64,000 nt of DNA from Vescimonas fastidiosa (GCF_018326305.1 NZ_AP023415.1:186001-250000), one strand, 5' to 3'. Positions 25,498 to 34,787 are shown, counted from the first letter of the stretch. A program made the numbers and translations. Notes: a model not told the origin generated them from the letters alone.

Positions 25498-26151
25498 ATG
25501 CAATTCATCCTGCTCCCCTTTGCCCTGTGCTTCCTGCTCTATATCCGCCAGGAAAACCGCTATCACTTCTGGGCTGCCACCGCCCTGAAGGTCACCCTGA
25601 CCCTCACGCTGGCCCTGTGTCTGCTGGTGGCGCTGCTGCGTCGGTATTCCCCAGTATTGCTGGCGGCGGATCTGGGTATGGTGCTGTGTGCCGGAGGTGA
25701 TTATTTCCTGCAATACATCCGCCGCAGCCCCGGTAAATTCACCTGCGGCATCCTGCTTTTCAGCTTGGGTCATGTGTGCAATCTGGTGGCCCTGTTCCTC
25801 CTGGCCCCTTTTCGCCTGAGCGCTCTGGCGGTGCTGGCAGGCCTGCTGGCTCTGGCCCTGGCCCTCAAGGGGATAGGTCGGTGGGATACCTCGGAAAATG
25901 AGCCCTGGCTTACCATCTATATTGGCCTGGTGGCCATGACGGCGGCCAAAAGTCTCTCGGCGGCCATCGCCGCCCCCGGAGCCCCGGGAAGCCTCCTGCT
26001 GGGTCTGGGCGGCCTGCTGTTCTTCCTGTCGGACATAGTCCTGGGCATTTGGAATTACCAAAAAAATCATATCCTCGTGGCGAACCTGAACTGGCTGCTC
26101 TACTTCTCCGGCCAGTTCCTCCTGTGTGCCGGATACATTGCAGCCGCATAA
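25498..26151 (+). CDS. YhhN/TMEM86 family protein, likely lysoplasmalogenase
   Basis: A 217-residue protein with about eight closely packed membrane helices. The two acidic motifs of the YhhN family are visible: LCAGGDYFL (about residues 62-70) and GLLFFLSDIVLG (about 167-178), whose aspartates are the likely catalytic residues. Family members hydrolyse the vinyl-ether bond of lysoplasmalogens; plasmalogens are common in anaerobic clostridia. It starts at 25498 after an AAAAGGAG site, stands alone, and is followed by a hairpin that is duplicated around the repeat element at 26154. Confidence 0.75.
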   Translation: MQFILLPFALCFLLYIRQENRYHFWAATALKVTLTLTLALCLLVALLRRYSPVLLAADLGMVLCAGGDYFLQYIRRSPGKFTCGILLFSLGHVCNLVALFLLAPFRLSALAVLAGLLALALALKGIGRWDTSENEPWLTIYIGLVAMTAAKSLSAAIAAPGAPGSLLLGLGGLLFFLSDIVLGIWNYQKNHILVANLNWLLYFSGQFLLCAGYIAAA

Positions 26152-26153
26152 AA

Positions 26154-26415
26154 AAATACCATCGCATTCCTACGATGGTATTTCAGTGTGTCAAAAAAGC
26201 CTCGCAGAGTTTGCCGCCCGCAGGCGGCAAAGAAATAAAATCATTTTCTCTCGCGACATGCGCGTGAGAGAAAATACTTCTCAGGCTGCCAGTGTGGAAT
26301 TTGTGCGTCTACGACGCACAAATTATGCGCGCAGCAGACTGCAATCCTTTTGTCGGAAAAACCCGGAGGGTTTTTCGACAGTCTCAAATACCATCGCATT
26401 CCTACGATGGTATTT
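26154..26415 (+). repeat. Dispersed ~190-bp hairpin-chain repeat, copy 3, with identical 30-bp flanking hairpins
   Basis: Core at about 26189-26381, same structure as copy 1. The flanks are an identical 30-bp hairpin (26154-26183 and 26386-26415) made of AAATACCATCG/CGATGGTATTT. This hairpin also serves as a terminator between the YhhN gene and trmB. The exact duplication on both sides is what an insertion into a terminator with target duplication would leave. Confidence 0.88.
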
Positions 26416-26448
26416 TTCTTGCAGAGAGAGTGTCGGCAGGGGAGGGGA

Positions 26449-27132
26449 TCAGCCCTCTGCTGCTGCGGCCTCCTCCGCCGTCTCCGGCTCCGTCCAGTCC
26501 ACCATGGTGGCCACGCAGCGGTTGATGTTTTTCCCTTCCCCGTAAAACTTTGCCTCGTAGTCGGTCATCACACCCACGGGGCCCTCCCCGTGCAGGTCCC
26601 GGGTCACCTCCGACAGGGTGAAGCCAAACTGCGGGATCTCCTCCACGGACCAGTCAAAGAGCTTGTCATTGTCCGTCTTAAAGTGGATCTGTCCGCCCGC
26701 TTTCAGCACCTGCCGGTATTTTTTCAAGAAATTTCCGTGGGTCAGCCGCCGCTTTTTTTGGTTGCTCTTGGGCCACGGGTCACAGAAATTGATGTAAATG
26801 CGGTCCACCTCTCCCGGGGCGAAGAGCTCCGGCAGCAGCGCCGCGTCCGCGTCAATAAAAAACACATTGGAGAGCCTCTGCTCCGTCACCCGCTCCATAG
26901 CCACCACCATGGCGTCCGGCACCTTTTCCACGGCGATGAGCAGGGTGTTCGGCTGGGCCTGGGCGGTTCCGGCGGTGAAGCGCCCCTTGCCGCAGCCCAG
27001 CTCTACCTCCAGCCGCTCCGCCTGGGGATACAGCTCTCGCCACCGTCCCCGCATAGCCTCCGGCTCCCGGACCCAGCAGTCCCGGCAGGACTCCATACGG
27101 GGCTGCAAATTTTTCTTTTTCCGCATACGCAT
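26449..27132 (-). CDS. trmB: tRNA (guanine-N7-)-methyltransferase
   Basis: A 227-residue SAM-dependent enzyme making m7G46 in tRNA. The SAM site VELGCGKGRFTAGTA (about residues 43-57) is followed by FIDADAALL and the family hallmark INFCDPWPKSNQKKRRL (about 115-131), then HFKTDND. The start at 27132 (MRMRKKKNLQPRM) has a GGAGG site just upstream; the longer open frame beyond is non-homologous. The gene converges on the YhhN gene, with the duplicated hairpins and repeat between them. Confidence 0.93.
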   Translation of the reverse strand: MRMRKKKNLQPRMESCRDCWVREPEAMRGRWRELYPQAERLEVELGCGKGRFTAGTAQAQPNTLLIAVEKVPDAMVVAMERVTEQRLSNVFFIDADAALLPELFAPGEVDRIYINFCDPWPKSNQKKRRLTHGNFLKKYRQVLKAGGQIHFKTDNDKLFDWSVEEIPQFGFTLSEVTRDLHGEGPVGVMTDYEAKFYGEGKNINRCVATMVDWTEPETAEEAAAAEG

Positions 27133-27346
27133 AGCCTTGTTTCCTCCGCCGATACCCTGCCGCAGCAGGGCAATATTCATTTCATTATACCATAGAATTC
27201 CTCCTTGCGCAAACCCATACGCCCCATTTTTTGTCAAAATCCTCCCTCCCGGTTCCTGCCTTGGCGGTTTGCCTTGAAAAGTGTGCAAAGAAATCCGCTT
27301 TCTTTTGTGCGATATGTAAAATTCGCAAAATGTGACCGAGAAAGAC

Positions 27347-27375
27347 TTGATAAAAATTAAACGATATACTATAAT
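27347..27375 (+). promoter_or_regulatory. Sigma-A-type promoter of the butyrate operon
   Basis: TTGATA (27347-27352), 17 bases, perfect TATAAT (27370-27375). About 110 bases of untranslated leader separate it from the crt start at 27490. Confidence 0.75.
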
Positions 27376-27489
27376 TGAAGCTGTATGAAAGGGTCCTCTT
27401 GCGCCTCCGAGAGAGCAAGTCCGCCCCGTCAAACAAAACCGCCGGGCGGCAGGAACTGCACATCCGGCGGGATAGAAGGAGGAACTATT

Positions 27490-28269
27490 GTGACCAACAT
27501 TCTGTTAGAAAAAAAGGGCAGCATTGCCGTGGCCACTATCAACCGCCCCAAGGCCCTCAACGCCTTGAACTCTCAGGTCCTGGAGGATCTGAACGAGCTG
27601 CTGGATCTGGTCAATGCGGATGAAGAGATCCGTGCCCTGGTGCTTACGGGCAGCGGCGAGAAGGCCTTCGTGGCCGGCGCCGACATCGCCGAAATGAGCA
27701 CCCTCACCAAGGTCGAGGGCGAGGCCTTCGGCAAAAAGGGCAACGATGTATTCCGCAAGCTGGAGACCCTGCCCATTCCCACCGTCGCCGCGGTCAACGG
27801 CTTCGCTCTGGGCGGCGGCTGTGAGCTGAGCATGAGCTGTGACATTCGCATTTGCGCCGATACCGCCGTCTTTGGCCAGCCCGAGACGGGCCTGGGCATC
27901 ACCCCCGGCTTCGGCGGCACCCAGCGCCTGGCCCGTTTGGTAGGCCCCGGCATGGCAAAGCAGCTTATCTATACCGCCAAGAATATCAAGGCTGACGAGG
28001 CTCTGCGCATCGGCCTGGTGAATGCCGTTTATCCCCTGGAGGAGCTGATGCCCGCCGCGGAGAAGCTGGCCGCCACCATCGCCAAGAACGCCCCCATCGC
28101 TGTTCGCGCCTGCAAGAAGGCCATCAATGAGGGCCTGGAGGCAAAGATGGACGACGCCGTGGTCATCGAGGAGAAGCTGTTCGGCAGCTGCTTCGAGACC
28201 GCCGACCAGAAGGAGGGCATGGGCGCTTTCCTGGAAAAGCGTAAGCACGAGCCCTATCAGAACAAGTAA
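27490..28269 (+). CDS. crt: Crotonase (3-hydroxybutyryl-CoA dehydratase), GTG start
   Basis: The 259-residue enoyl-CoA hydratase dehydrates 3-hydroxybutyryl-CoA to crotonyl-CoA in butyrate formation. Seen are INRPKALNALN, the oxyanion-hole segment KAFVAGADIAEM, FALGGGCELSMSCDIR with its catalytic Glu, and QPETGLGITPGFGGTQRL with the second Glu. The start is GTG at 27490 after AAGGAGG; an upstream ATG frame lacks homology. It is the first gene of crt-hbd-bcd-etfB-etfA. Codon use is strongly biased, as in highly expressed genes. Confidence 0.93.
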   Translation: MTNILLEKKGSIAVATINRPKALNALNSQVLEDLNELLDLVNADEEIRALVLTGSGEKAFVAGADIAEMSTLTKVEGEAFGKKGNDVFRKLETLPIPTVAAVNGFALGGGCELSMSCDIRICADTAVFGQPETGLGITPGFGGTQRLARLVGPGMAKQLIYTAKNIKADEALRIGLVNAVYPLEELMPAAEKLAATIAKNAPIAVRACKKAINEGLEAKMDDAVVIEEKLFGSCFETADQKEGMGAFLEKRKHEPYQNK

Positions 28270-28335
28270 GTTAATTAACAGGCTCCGGCCTGATGATTAA
28301 ATAGTTTTCATTATTATAATAGGAGGAAAACAATT

Positions 28336-29172
28336 ATGAAAATTGCAGTATTTGGTGCCGGCACAATGGGCAGCGGTATTGCCCAGGTTTTCGCAGCAAA
28401 GGGCCACACCGCCCTGATGTATGCTTCCAGCGTACAGAGCGCACAGCGCCATAAGGATAAGCTGGCTGCCTCTCTGGCTAAGAAGGTTGCCAAGGGCAAG
28501 ATGGATCAGGCTGCTGCCGATGACATCATGTCCCGCATCCTGGTGGAGGAGATGGACGCTGCCGCCGATGCCGATCTGGTCATCGAGTGCGTTGCCGAGA
28601 ATATGGCCGTGAAGAAGGAACTGCTGGCTAAGCTGGATGCTATGTGCAAGGATAGCACCATCTTCGCTACCAATACCTCCTCTCTGTCCATCACCGAGAT
28701 GGCCCAGGGTCTGAAGCACCCCATGGTCGGTATGCACTTCTTTAACCCCGTTCCCGCCATGAAGCTGGTGGAAGTTATTGCCGGCGGCAACACCCCCGCC
28801 GAGCTGGTCGAGTGGACCAAGAACCTGTCTCTGGAGATCGGCAAGACCCCCGTGGTGGTCAATGAGGCCCCCGGCTTTGTGGTCAACAAGATCCTGATCC
28901 CCTATTGCAACGAAGGCGTTTGCGTTCTGCAGGAAGGTGTTGCTTCTGCAGAAGATATCGATATTGCTATGCAGCTGGGCTGCAACCACCCCATGGGCCC
29001 CCTGCACCTGGGCGACCTGATCGGCTGGGATGTGGTCCTGAACATCATGGATGTCCTCTTCAATGAGACCCACGACAGCAAGTATCGCGCAAATGTCATG
29101 ATCCGTAAGATGGTCCGCGCCGGAAAATTGGGCATGAAGTCCGGCGAGGGTATCTTTAATTACAAAAAGTAA
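28336..29172 (+). CDS. hbd: 3-hydroxybutyryl-CoA dehydrogenase
   Basis: The 278-residue NAD(P)-dependent enzyme reduces acetoacetyl-CoA. The Rossmann motif VFGAGTMGSGIAQVF (residues 4-18), NTSSLSITEMA, the catalytic His in GMHFFNPVPAMKLVEVI and the C-terminal helical domain with NHPMGPLHLGDLIG are all present. Length is typical. It lies 66 bases after crt with an AGGAGG ribosome site, and bcd follows after 23 bases, so it is part of the same butyrate operon. Confidence 0.95.
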   Translation: MKIAVFGAGTMGSGIAQVFAAKGHTALMYASSVQSAQRHKDKLAASLAKKVAKGKMDQAAADDIMSRILVEEMDAAADADLVIECVAENMAVKKELLAKLDAMCKDSTIFATNTSSLSITEMAQGLKHPMVGMHFFNPVPAMKLVEVIAGGNTPAELVEWTKNLSLEIGKTPVVVNEAPGFVVNKILIPYCNEGVCVLQEGVASAEDIDIAMQLGCNHPMGPLHLGDLIGWDVVLNIMDVLFNETHDSKYRANVMIRKMVRAGKLGMKSGEGIFNYKK

Positions 29173-29195
29173 AATTCGGTAAAGGAGAAAAGAGT

Positions 29196-30359
29196 ATGGA
29201 TTTCCATCTGACTAAGGAACAGCTGCTCGTTCGCAAGATGTATCGTGAATTTGCAGAGAACGAAGTAAAGCCCCTGGCTGCTGAAATCGATGAGGAAGAG
29301 CGCTTCCCCATGGAAACCGTCGAGAAGATGGCTAAGCTGGGTATGATGGGTATTTACTTCCCCAAGCAGTACGGCGGTGCCGGCGGCGATGTGCTGTCCT
29401 ATGCAATGTGCGTGGAGGAGCTGGCTAAGGTCTGCGGTACCACCGCAGTTATCGTTTCCGCCCACACCTCCCTGTGTGCCGCTCCCATTTTTGAGAACGG
29501 TACCGAGGAGCAGAAGATGAAGTATCTGCCCGACCTGTGCTCCGGCAAGAAGATCGGTGCCTTCGGTCTGACCGAGCCCGGCGCCGGTACCGACGCCCAG
29601 GGTCAGCAGACCACCGCTGTCCTGGATGAGTCCGGCGAGAACTACATCCTGAACGGCTCCAAGTGCTTCATCACCAACGGCAATGTGGCCGACACCTTCG
29701 TGGTTATCGCCGTCACCGGCAAGACCACCGACAAGCGTGGCCGCAGCCTGAAGGAGATTTCCGCCTTCATCGTGGAAAAGACCGACCCCGGCTTCACCCA
29801 GGGCAAGCATGAGAAGAAGATGGGTATTCGCGGCAGCTCTACCTGCGACCTGATCTTTGAGGATTGCGTTATTCCCAAGGATCGTATGCTGGGCAAGAAG
29901 GGCGAAGGCTTCAAGATCGCCATGAAGACGCTGGACGGCGGCCGTATCGGTATCGCTTCTCAGGCTCTGGGTCTGGGCGAAGGCGCCGTTGAGGAAGCCA
30001 TCAAGTACACCAAGGAGCGTGTTCAGTTCGGTAAGCGCATCTCCCAGTTCCAGAACACCCAGTTCCAGCTGGCTGATATGCACACCCGCATGCAGGCTGC
30101 TCAGTATGTCGTGTACGCTGCTGCTATGAAGAAGCAGAACCACGAGCCCTACTCCATGGACGCTGCCATGGCTAAGCTGTTCGCTGCCGAGGCCGCTTCC
30201 GATGTGACCCGCCGCGCCGTGCAGCTGTTCGGCGGCTATGGTTACACCCGTGAGTATCCCGTGGAGCGCATGATGCGCGATGCCAAGATCACCGAGATCT
30301 ACGAAGGCACTTCCGAGGTCCAGCGCATGGTTATTTCCAGCCACCTGGGCGTTAAGTAA
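29196..30359 (+). CDS. bcd: Butyryl-CoA dehydrogenase
   Basis: The 387-residue FAD acyl-CoA dehydrogenase reduces crotonyl-CoA to butyryl-CoA. Landmarks: FGLTEPGAGTDAQGQQTT, CFITNGNVADTFVV, the CoA/FAD segment MGIRGSSTCDLIFEDC, QLFGGYGYTREYPVERMMRDAK and the catalytic Glu in IYEGTSEVQRMVIS. It lies directly before etfB-etfA, the arrangement of the Bcd-Etf complex that couples the reaction to ferredoxin reduction by electron bifurcation in clostridia. Bifurcation here is inferred from gene order. Confidence 0.95.
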   Translation: MDFHLTKEQLLVRKMYREFAENEVKPLAAEIDEEERFPMETVEKMAKLGMMGIYFPKQYGGAGGDVLSYAMCVEELAKVCGTTAVIVSAHTSLCAAPIFENGTEEQKMKYLPDLCSGKKIGAFGLTEPGAGTDAQGQQTTAVLDESGENYILNGSKCFITNGNVADTFVVIAVTGKTTDKRGRSLKEISAFIVEKTDPGFTQGKHEKKMGIRGSSTCDLIFEDCVIPKDRMLGKKGEGFKIAMKTLDGGRIGIASQALGLGEGAVEEAIKYTKERVQFGKRISQFQNTQFQLADMHTRMQAAQYVVYAAAMKKQNHEPYSMDAAMAKLFAAEAASDVTRRAVQLFGGYGYTREYPVERMMRDAKITEIYEGTSEVQRMVISSHLGVK

Positions 30360-30379
30360 GTAAGGAGGTAAAAGGTAAA

Positions 30380-31180
30380 ATGAAGATTCTTGTAACTGTA
30401 AAGCAGGTTCCCGATACCTCCGGTAAGGTGGCAGTGAACCCCGATGGTACCCTGGACCGTGCGTCCATGCAGACCATCATCAACCCCGATGACCTGAACG
30501 CCGTTGAGGCCGCTCTGGCTCTCAAGGACGAGCTGGGCTGCAAGGTCGTGGCCTTCACCATGGGTCCCCCTCCTGCTGAGGGTATGCTCCGTGAGCTGAT
30601 GGCCATGGGCGTGGACGAGGGCGTTCTCATCACCGCCCGTGAGTTCGGCGGCTCCGATACTTACGCCACCTCCCAGATCATCGCTGCCGGCATCGACACC
30701 TACGGCGTGGAGGATGACGACATCATCCTGGCTGGCCGTCAGGCTATCGACGGCGATACCGCCCAGGTGGGTCCCCAGATCGCTGAGAAGCTGCACCTGC
30801 CCCAGATCACCTATGCAGGCGAGATCAAGAAGGACGGCAACACCCTGACCGTGAAGCGCATGCTGGAAGACGGCTACATGACCGTCAAGGTCAAGACCCC
30901 CTGCATGATCACCTGCATCAAGGAGCTGAATCAGCCCCGTTATCTGTCCGTGGGCGGCGCGTTCGACGCTTATTCCAAGCCCCTGGTCACCATGACCTAT
31001 GAGACCCTGAAGGATCACCCCCTGATCGATGCCACTACCATCGGCCTGAAGGGTTCTCCCACCAACATTCTGACCTCCTTCACGCCTCCTCAGAAGGGCG
31101 CCGGCATGATGCTCGAAGGCGCCGGCAAGGAGACCACCGACAAGCTGGCAGGCATCCTGGCCGCCAAGCACATCATCTAA
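30380..31180 (+). CDS. etfB: Electron transfer flavoprotein beta subunit
   Basis: A 266-residue EtfB. It begins MKILVTVKQVPDTSGKVAVN and shows the NPDDLNAVEAALALKDE segment, the nucleotide-binding AGRQAIDGDTAQVGPQIAE loop and the C-terminal ATTIGLKGSPT. It carries NADH-derived electrons to Bcd together with EtfA. It starts 21 bases after bcd with a GGAGG site and is followed by etfA after 16 bases. Length is typical of the clostridial butyrate-pathway form. Confidence 0.94.
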   Translation: MKILVTVKQVPDTSGKVAVNPDGTLDRASMQTIINPDDLNAVEAALALKDELGCKVVAFTMGPPPAEGMLRELMAMGVDEGVLITAREFGGSDTYATSQIIAAGIDTYGVEDDDIILAGRQAIDGDTAQVGPQIAEKLHLPQITYAGEIKKDGNTLTVKRMLEDGYMTVKVKTPCMITCIKELNQPRYLSVGGAFDAYSKPLVTMTYETLKDHPLIDATTIGLKGSPTNILTSFTPPQKGAGMMLEGAGKETTDKLAGILAAKHII

Positions 31181-31196
31181 GGAAGGAGATAAGAAA

Positions 31197-32318
31197 ATGG
31201 CTTTTAATAGTGCTGATATCGGCGCGTTCAAAAATGTATGGGTATTTTGTGAGCAGCGCCAGGGCAAGATGATGCCCACCACCTTTGAACTGATCTCCGA
31301 GGGCCGGAAGCTGGCGGACGAGCTGGGCGTAGAGCTCTGCGGCATCCTGCTGGGCGACAATGTGGACGCCATCGCCCCCGAGCTGGGCAACTACGGCGCC
31401 GACAAGGTGTATGTGTACAACAGCCCCCTGCTGAAGGACTACACCACCGACGCTTATACCAAGGTCATCTCCGAGGCAGTGGAGGAGATCAAGCCCGAGA
31501 TCCTGCTCTTCGGCGCCTCCAACATCGGCCGTGACCTGGCTCCCCGGTGCGCTGCCCGTCTGCACACGGGCCTGTGCGCGGACTGCACCCACCTGGACAT
31601 TGATATGCCCATCTACAAGAACTTCCTGAAGGAAGCTTCCACTCTGCCCGCCGAGCGCATCGAGAAGCTGGGCACCGTGAAGATCAACGGTGCTGACCAC
31701 GATGTGTCCCGCGACATCAAGATGACCCGTCCCGCTTTCGGCGGTCACCTGATGGCCTCCATCTTCTGCCCCCGCTTCCGTCCCGCCATGGCCACTGTGC
31801 GCCCCGGCGTTATGAAGAAGCGCGAGTGCAAGAAGAATGTGGAGATTCTGCATCCCGCCTTCAACCTCACCGAGGCCGACATCAAGACCGAGGTTGTGGA
31901 GGTCGTGAAGGCTGCCAAGAAGCTGGTTGACCTGATCGGTGCGGACTTCATCGTGTCCGTGGGCCGCGGCATCAGCAAGGATGTTGAGGGCGGCATCAAG
32001 CTGGCCGAGGAGCTGGCTGAGGTCCTGGGCGGCGTCGTGGGCTCCTCCCGTGCCTGCGTGGACGCCGGCTGGATCACTGCTGACCATCAGGTCGGCCAGA
32101 CCGGTAAGACCGTGCATCCCAAGGTTTATATCGCCCTGGGCATCTCCGGCGCCATCCAGCACAAGGCCGGTATGCAGGACTCCGAGTGCATCATCGCTGT
32201 GAACAAGAACGATACCGCTCCCATCTTTGAGGTGGCTGACTACGGTATCGTGGGTGACCTGTTCAAGGTCGTTCCCGAGCTGATCGAGTCCATCAAGGCT
32301 GCCAAGGCTGCGCAGTAA
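31197..32318 (+). CDS. etfA: Electron transfer flavoprotein alpha subunit
   Basis: A 373-residue EtfA. The N-terminal domain starts near FKNVWVFCEQRQGKMMPTT; the C-terminal FAD domain has VSVGRGISKDVEGG, VVGSSRACVDAGW, QVGQTGKTVHPKVYIALGIS and GAIQHKAGM, the FAD-binding signature (about residues 255-325). No extra ferredoxin domain is present. It is the last gene of the butyrate operon and is followed after about 20 bases by a strong terminator. No thiolase, CoA-transferase or butyrate kinase gene is in the window, so those steps must be encoded elsewhere. Confidence 0.95.
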   Translation: MAFNSADIGAFKNVWVFCEQRQGKMMPTTFELISEGRKLADELGVELCGILLGDNVDAIAPELGNYGADKVYVYNSPLLKDYTTDAYTKVISEAVEEIKPEILLFGASNIGRDLAPRCAARLHTGLCADCTHLDIDMPIYKNFLKEASTLPAERIEKLGTVKINGADHDVSRDIKMTRPAFGGHLMASIFCPRFRPAMATVRPGVMKKRECKKNVEILHPAFNLTEADIKTEVVEVVKAAKKLVDLIGADFIVSVGRGISKDVEGGIKLAEELAEVLGGVVGSSRACVDAGWITADHQVGQTGKTVHPKVYIALGISGAIQHKAGMQDSECIIAVNKNDTAPIFEVADYGIVGDLFKVVPELIESIKAAKAAQ

Positions 32319-32337
32319 ACTCTTTTTACCGATTCAA

Positions 32338-32368
32338 AAGGGCTGTCCCACTCCGGGACAGCCCTTTT
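32338..32368 (+). terminator. Intrinsic terminator of the butyrate operon
   Basis: AAAAGGGCTGTCCC pairs with GGGACAGCCCTTTT around a short loop, about 20 bases past the etfA stop. Confidence 0.88.
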
Positions 32369-32399
32369 GTCGTCCCTGGCGAAAAATCTCCGATTTTTC

Positions 32400-32770
32400 T
32401 GCCAAAAGGCCCCCAGTCTGCCTCGCGGAGTTTGCCGCCTGCGGGCGGCAAACTCCGCGAGGCATTTTAACGGGGGTGCATTCTCCCTCGTAGGGGCGAC
32501 CCTTGCGGTCGCCCACCGTCCCACCGCACCACCGTGCCCTCCGTAGGGGCGACCCTTGCGGTCGCCCGCCGTCCCACCGCACTACCATGTCCTCCGTAGG
32601 GGCGGGGCTCTGCCCCGCCCCTACGGAAATCCCCTAACACTTGTAGGGGTGACCCTTGCGGTCGCCCGCCCCACCGCACCCCATGCAAGACCCCGTGTCA
32701 TTGCGAAGCCAGCGCGTACACTGGCTGTGGCAATCCGTAACCCCAACCCCCGCGCCTAAACACAACAAAA
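32400..32770. repeat. Cluster of short dispersed palindromes
   Basis: No gene is seen between etfA and the C69 peptidase. A palindromic remnant of the ~190-bp repeat end (GCCTCGCGGAGTTTGCCGCC and its complement, about 32417-32464) comes first. Four GTAGGGGYG-type units follow (about 32491, 32541, 32597, 32643) with arms GCGACCCTTGCGGTCGC or GCGGGGCTCTGCCCCGC. A CATTGCGAAG...GTGGCAATCC hairpin lies at about 32698-32737. The units share near-identical spacers (CACCGTCCCACCGCAC). Confidence 0.8.
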
Positions 32771-32825
32771 GCATCCCGGGCCCTCCCTCCGAAGGACCCG
32801 GGATTCATTTTCTACAAGAAGTGTC

Positions 32826-34718
32826 TCACTTCACCCAAATTTTCTTCTTCAGCATCCAGGCTGCGCCGGTCACAGACAGCACCATGGCCGCTGCCATCAT
32901 GACCATGTGGCTGTTGTCGCCGGTGGCCGGAGCCTTGACCACCAGGGGGATGGTTTCGGTTTTAGTGGCCTGGCACACCTGGCAGGTGTAGGTCTTTACG
33001 CCGGTTTCTGTGGTGGTGGCGGCCTTGGTCACTGTGCCCTGGTCCCAGGTGTGCTCGTCACTCTTGGCCAGCACCTTCGTCTGGGTCGCCTCGCAGAACT
33101 TGCAGGTCTGGGTGGCCTCGCCCTCTGCCTTGCAGGTGGGGGCCGTGGTGGTCACCCACTCACCGTAGCTATGTTCGTGGGACACAGTGTGCTTGTAAAG
33201 CTCCAGGGTCAGGCTGTGGGCCTGCTTGGCCAGGGCCGCACTATGCTCGGTGGCATAGGCTTTTGCCGCATCACCGCTCATGCCGCTCAGGGCCGACTTC
33301 ATCTCCAGGGCCTTTTCGTAGCAGATCTGCTGCATCTTCGCCAGCTCACTGTGGATCAGAGCGTTGTCCTCAGCGGAGCAGAGGTCAGACAGTGCGTAGT
33401 TGGACAGCGCATCCACGGTCCAGTAGTAGCCCTTTTCCCAGCCCTCAGGCAGCACCACATACTTGGTGGCGTTCTTCTTATAGCTGCCGTAGTTCGTTTC
33501 AGGCTTGATGGCGGTAACGGTAGCCTTCTGGCCGCCGAACTTGTAGCCCTCATACATATCCGTGGTCAGAAGAGGGAAGTAGGGAATAGCCACGGTGTAC
33601 TGCCCGTTCTCCATGGCCAGCCATTCGATGGTGCCGGTCTCCATAGGCGCATCGGATTGGATCTGGAAGATGTGCCACTCCAGGTTACTTGTGTTGCCAA
33701 TGCCTTTTACCTTGTAGAAATCCACCATATTTTGAACGCCGATCTGGCCCAGCTTGTTCTGAATGTTGGTGTACAGAGCGGTGATCTTGCCGTCTTTTAC
33801 ATTGGAAATGGTGTAGTCCTCCGGTGTCAGGGTGGCCGCCGTCTCGGAGCCGCCGTTCAGGAAGTAGTTGATGCCGTTCACTAGCCGTCCGCTGGGGGTG
33901 CCGGATGCATAGTAGCAGTAGGATTTAAAAACATCAATGGTGTTCTCGTTCTTGTCACCCACAAAGGTGCCCGCCTGCTCGGCCACGGAGATCAGGTTTG
34001 CGGAGGCAATGACATTCTCCGTGTCGTCCAGATCCACCAGGCCGATGGCGCCCATATTGGGGTTAATAGTGATCATGTGGGAGCTGAGCTTTATGGCGGT
34101 GTAGGTGTGGCCGGTGAAGTTCTCCACATACCAGATTTCGTTCTGATCGGCAATGAGTACGCCGGATTTTTCCTCGGCACCTACGGTGTTGTAGATGTTC
34201 AGCAGCAGCTCCACGCCCTCCTTGGCCGTGGTGGCCTCGCTGAGGAGGATGGTGGCCATGTCGCTCTCGCACATACCGCCGCCGACCATGTGATCCACAC
34301 CGGTGACCTTGATGTTGGCCCGCAGCGTCACCATTGCGGAAACGGACACGCCCTTTTCGTTGGTGCCCACCTCCTCCATGGGGGTATGGGGATGGGTCTG
34401 CCCGCAGTCGGGGCACACGCCGGAGGTGATGTCATCGGAGGTGGCGGTGTAGGAGTAGCTGTCATGGGTGAAGGTGTGGGTGAAACCGTAGCAGCCCTCG
34501 TACACACTCCCGGCCTTGTACTTGCCGTGCTGATTCACATAGGCGATTTTATTGTAGCTGTTGGAGAAGTCCTCACTTCGCGCCAGGAAGGAAGAGCCGT
34601 CGCTTGTCAGATCAGAGCCCACATACACCATGGTGCAGGCCGAAGCGCTGATCACGCACAGCAGCAAGGTGGCTGCCATCGTTGCCATCAGGAACCAAAT
34701 TTTCTTCATCGTTTTCAT
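32826..34718 (-). CDS. C69-family dipeptidase with wall-sorting-like tail
   Basis: A 630-residue secreted peptidase. The signal peptide (MKTMKKIWFLMATMAATLLL, ending ASA) leaves Cys as the new N-terminus (CTMVYVGSD), the Ntn-hydrolase nucleophile of family C69. Homology continues through EEVGTNEKGVSVSAM and NEIWYVENFTGH. A stalk near residues 530-590 has paired CxxC repeats (CKFCEAT, CQVCQAT). The C-terminus has APATGD, a hydrophobic stretch and KKK, resembling an LPxTG-type sorting signal. It would cut dipeptides at the cell surface. Start at 34718 after GGGAG; its own promoter lies upstream. Confidence 0.82.
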   Translation of the reverse strand: MKTMKKIWFLMATMAATLLLCVISASACTMVYVGSDLTSDGSSFLARSEDFSNSYNKIAYVNQHGKYKAGSVYEGCYGFTHTFTHDSYSYTATSDDITSGVCPDCGQTHPHTPMEEVGTNEKGVSVSAMVTLRANIKVTGVDHMVGGGMCESDMATILLSEATTAKEGVELLLNIYNTVGAEEKSGVLIADQNEIWYVENFTGHTYTAIKLSSHMITINPNMGAIGLVDLDDTENVIASANLISVAEQAGTFVGDKNENTIDVFKSYCYYASGTPSGRLVNGINYFLNGGSETAATLTPEDYTISNVKDGKITALYTNIQNKLGQIGVQNMVDFYKVKGIGNTSNLEWHIFQIQSDAPMETGTIEWLAMENGQYTVAIPYFPLLTTDMYEGYKFGGQKATVTAIKPETNYGSYKKNATKYVVLPEGWEKGYYWTVDALSNYALSDLCSAEDNALIHSELAKMQQICYEKALEMKSALSGMSGDAAKAYATEHSAALAKQAHSLTLELYKHTVSHEHSYGEWVTTTAPTCKAEGEATQTCKFCEATQTKVLAKSDEHTWDQGTVTKAATTTETGVKTYTCQVCQATKTETIPLVVKAPATGDNSHMVMMAAAMVLSVTGAAWMLKKKIWVK

Positions 34719-34787
34719 TTTTGTTCTCCCTTCCTGTGCCGAACCTCCTTTGGCGCTGAGGAACGCACGGTTTTGTGTGATGAGCTT

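Noticed and set aside
32480..32680. Regularly spaced GTAGGGGCGACC repeats that could suggest a CRISPR array
   Set aside because: Spacers between units are themselves nearly identical, arms vary, spacing is irregular and no cas gene is near; they fit REP-like palindromes.
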